Positions 62,006-64,000 of a DNA stretch of 64,000 nucleotides are shown here, in pieces. The notes beneath the pieces are model-generated. The model did no database searches. It worked only from the letters and a program-made list of their open reading frames with translations, and was not told the DNA's origin. The position numbers were made by a program, and so were the translations under genes. Origin of the DNA: Siphonodentalium dalli (Eukaryota > Mollusca > Scaphopoda > Gadilida > Siphonodentaliidae); assembly GCA_032622095.1 (NCBI GenBank), contig CP136063.1, positions 282,591,426 through 282,655,425 on the forward strand, written 5' to 3'. The number at the start of each line of letters is the position of its first letter. The first letter of the stretch is position 1.

Positions 62006-64000
62006 TAGTCCAGTGCATTTATGAGAAAAAAATGCCACACCCGGAACTAATTGCAACAGAATTTTTTTTTGCTGGAATAAGTACATAAACCCTCCATAAA
62101 CAACATACTAAAAATCGGCAAAAATCGGAAAAAGGGAAATTGGTGAATTTCGTGAAATAAATTAGGGGAAATTTGGTCAAATCATCAATTTATGGATTTT
62201 CATGGATGCATATAAGAACAATCAAATTCACAAATCCTACAAATGGTATGTGTATTGTGTCGACCTCAATTTCCTGAACCCAGTACTGAAAACCAGTCCC
62301 AGATTCATTACGTATTTTTCGAGTTGTGTGCCTTCAAAAACGCGAGTTTACCTGATTTCGGCCCATTTTCGGGGCCTCAATTTCAAAGAATGAGCCAAAA
62401 TGCCTTATTTGTGATTAATTATTAAAAAAACTAGAGCAAACTGAAGGGATTTTTCAGTGGTATAGTAATTTCCTCACTAGATTTTCCTCACAAAATATGA
62501 TTAATATGTGTATCTATAATTAAGAAGAAGATTATATTCTCAAACAAAATGTGTGTTCCATTGTATGGACCTGGCCAATTTTGCCTCTGACACTGAACGT
62601 GTGTGATGAAATGCAATATTTGAGGTCATGTAACTCAATAATATAATACCCATATGCCATGCTTTTCTTATAACCTTTTATGTATGTTGGATTGAACAAA
62701 ATGTAAAGGTATTAACAGGACATTATTTAAGAAAATCAACTTATGGCCCTTTGAATACTTAGTTTTAGCTTGTTTCCAAAGATGCCAGTTTGAGGCATTT
62801 TTGTCCATTCTAAAAGGTTTTGGGCCATAAAAACAAAAAACAATGGGTGTTTTAATGTGTAAAATTATTTGAACTTTCCTCCCACAACAATTTAGTGATA
62901 AAAAATTAGCCTTACATTGGTTATGCCATAGTATTTCACTTGATTTCTTTCATTTTTCAGGAAACTGACTCCAAATTTTAACGTTGGTATAGGGGTAGGA
63001 AAAATCACAAAATGCAATCTTATCACCAAATTACAGCCATTTCAGACACAATGTTGTTTTCTTCCAGTTTGTGTACATTCCTGTTGCATTATAAAACTGC
63101 TTAATACATTATCGGACGTTGATTTAGAATTTTATGGTTATGTTGTATAAAACAATCTCAAAATAGCCAATTTGACATTTCACTGCCAAATTATGACAAA
63201 AAATATTATAGCTCTGTCAATAAACATAAAAAAAGGAAATATGAAATTATGTATGAAAGAACAATGTAAGCAGAAACTGTTAATATAAAGTTTTCTGCTT
63301 CAAGATGCATAATTTTGAAGATTTTGTTGATATGCTTTCCCCTACCCCATTTTTCTGCCGTTCAAATTTGGAGTATGTTTCCACAATGATGAGTGAAATC
63401 CAGTGAAATTCATTGGTATAGCCATTGAAATGCTATTTTCTCAACAAAAAAATTATTTAAGAGGACAGATCACATAATTTTACACAATAAACTTTCGTTA
63501 ATTTTTCTGAATATGCCTAAAATCCTTTTAAAATTGACAAAAACGTCCCACAATTGCATTTTCGGAAAAGAGGCTAGACTAAGAGTTCATAGGACCATAA
63601 TTTTATTTTCTTCACCAATGTATTTGGAAATTCCTTCACAATTTGTTCAATCTAGTATTCTCAAAATGTTATGAGAAAAGCAGAGCATATGGATATTAAT
63701 TTATTGAGTTACATGACCTCAAATATGGCATTTCATCACACGAGTTATGTGTCAAGGCAAATTTGGCTAAGTCCATACAATGGAACACACATTTTGTTTG
63801 AGAATATTTTATTCTCCTTATTCATAGATGCACATATTAATCATATTTTGTGTTTTATCTAGTGAGGAAATTACTAAAACAGTGTAAAAGTAATTAATTT
63901 TGCTCTAGTTTTTTAAATAATTAACCATATAATACGGCATTTGGCTCATTCTGCGAAATTAAGGCTCCGAAATCAGGTAAACTCGCGTTTTTGAAGGCAC
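62006..64000. mobile_element. Large foldback element, runs off the window end
   Basis: The two halves are reverse complements around a centre near 63170. For example GTGATGAAATGCAATATTTG (about 62603) pairs with CAAATATGGCATTTCATCAC (about 63719). GTGCCTTCAAAAACGCGAGT (62329 onward) pairs with the last bases of the window. The part left of about 62340 (start TAGTCCAGTGCATTTATG) would pair with sequence beyond 64000. No coding domain was recognised. The two arms have drifted noticeably. Confidence 0.85.

Noticed and set aside
1-64000. tRNA or rRNA genes
   Set aside because: I saw no B-box-like GGTTCGAATCC in a plausible cloverleaf and no conserved rRNA core. A scan by tRNA software would settle weak cases.

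Overview
This window is nuclear DNA from an animal, most likely a marine invertebrate and plausibly a mollusc. That placement is inference: the DNA is AT-rich, has GT-AG introns, and carries a mix of CR1/L2-like LINEs, DIRS-like and Ty3/gypsy elements, Crypton-like recombinases, hAT, MULE, piggyBac-like, Harbinger-like and Transib-like elements plus many foldback repeats. I saw no rRNA or tRNA gene, no CRISPR array and no bacterial operon. Nearly everything is transposable-element sequence. Host genes are limited to a broken five-helix GPCR fragment (27.85-28.63 kb), two exons resembling a BEN-domain gene (58.8-59.4 kb) and possibly a decayed intron-containing PIF1-like helicase (30.1-32.3 kb).

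Layout. 0-7 kb: hairpin repeats, a LINE 3-prime tail, an array of roughly 165-bp monomers, a 1-kb foldback and a 66-bp tandem array. 7.4-10.9 kb: a decayed LINE (PHD-like, endonuclease, reverse transcriptase). 11.7-14.5 kb: a piggyBac-like MITE, a 144-bp palindrome and two oppositely oriented Crypton-like recombinase remnants. 15.1-17.7 kb: a 2.6-kb TIR element. 18-26 kb: a DIRS-like gag fragment, a LINE esterase/endonuclease relic, a DIRS-like gag/RT joined to a gypsy integrase relic, and a second piggyBac-like MITE. 27.4-33.2 kb: a third MITE, the GPCR fragment, a MULE-like fragment, the PIF1-like helicase and an unnamed transposase-like fragment.

33.8-58.6 kb is one nested stack. A hAT transposase gene is split by a monomer repeat. 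That repeat is interrupted by a 21-kb TA-flanked element, which carries a related MITE at its left edge and an inner foldback. The 21-kb element is interrupted by a 15.4-kb Ty3/gypsy retrotransposon, whose leader is itself interrupted by a 3.8-kb Transib-like element. 58.8-64 kb: the BEN-like exons, a fourth piggyBac-like MITE split by a Harbinger-like element, a conserved unnamed ORF relic and a large foldback that runs off the window.

The young gypsy element (40303-55692) is the main object of interest. Its two 296-bp LTRs differ at one position. It encodes a very large Gag with an N-terminal helix-hairpin-helix motif and a CCHC knuckle, and a Pol in the -1 frame with apparently intact protease, RT, RNase H and integrase motifs plus a C-terminal PHD finger. 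Where an env gene might sit it has a third coding region ending in a TatD/TATDN2-type metal-dependent nuclease whose metal-ligand motifs are all present. Together these suggest a retroelement that has added its own chromatin-reading and nuclease modules.
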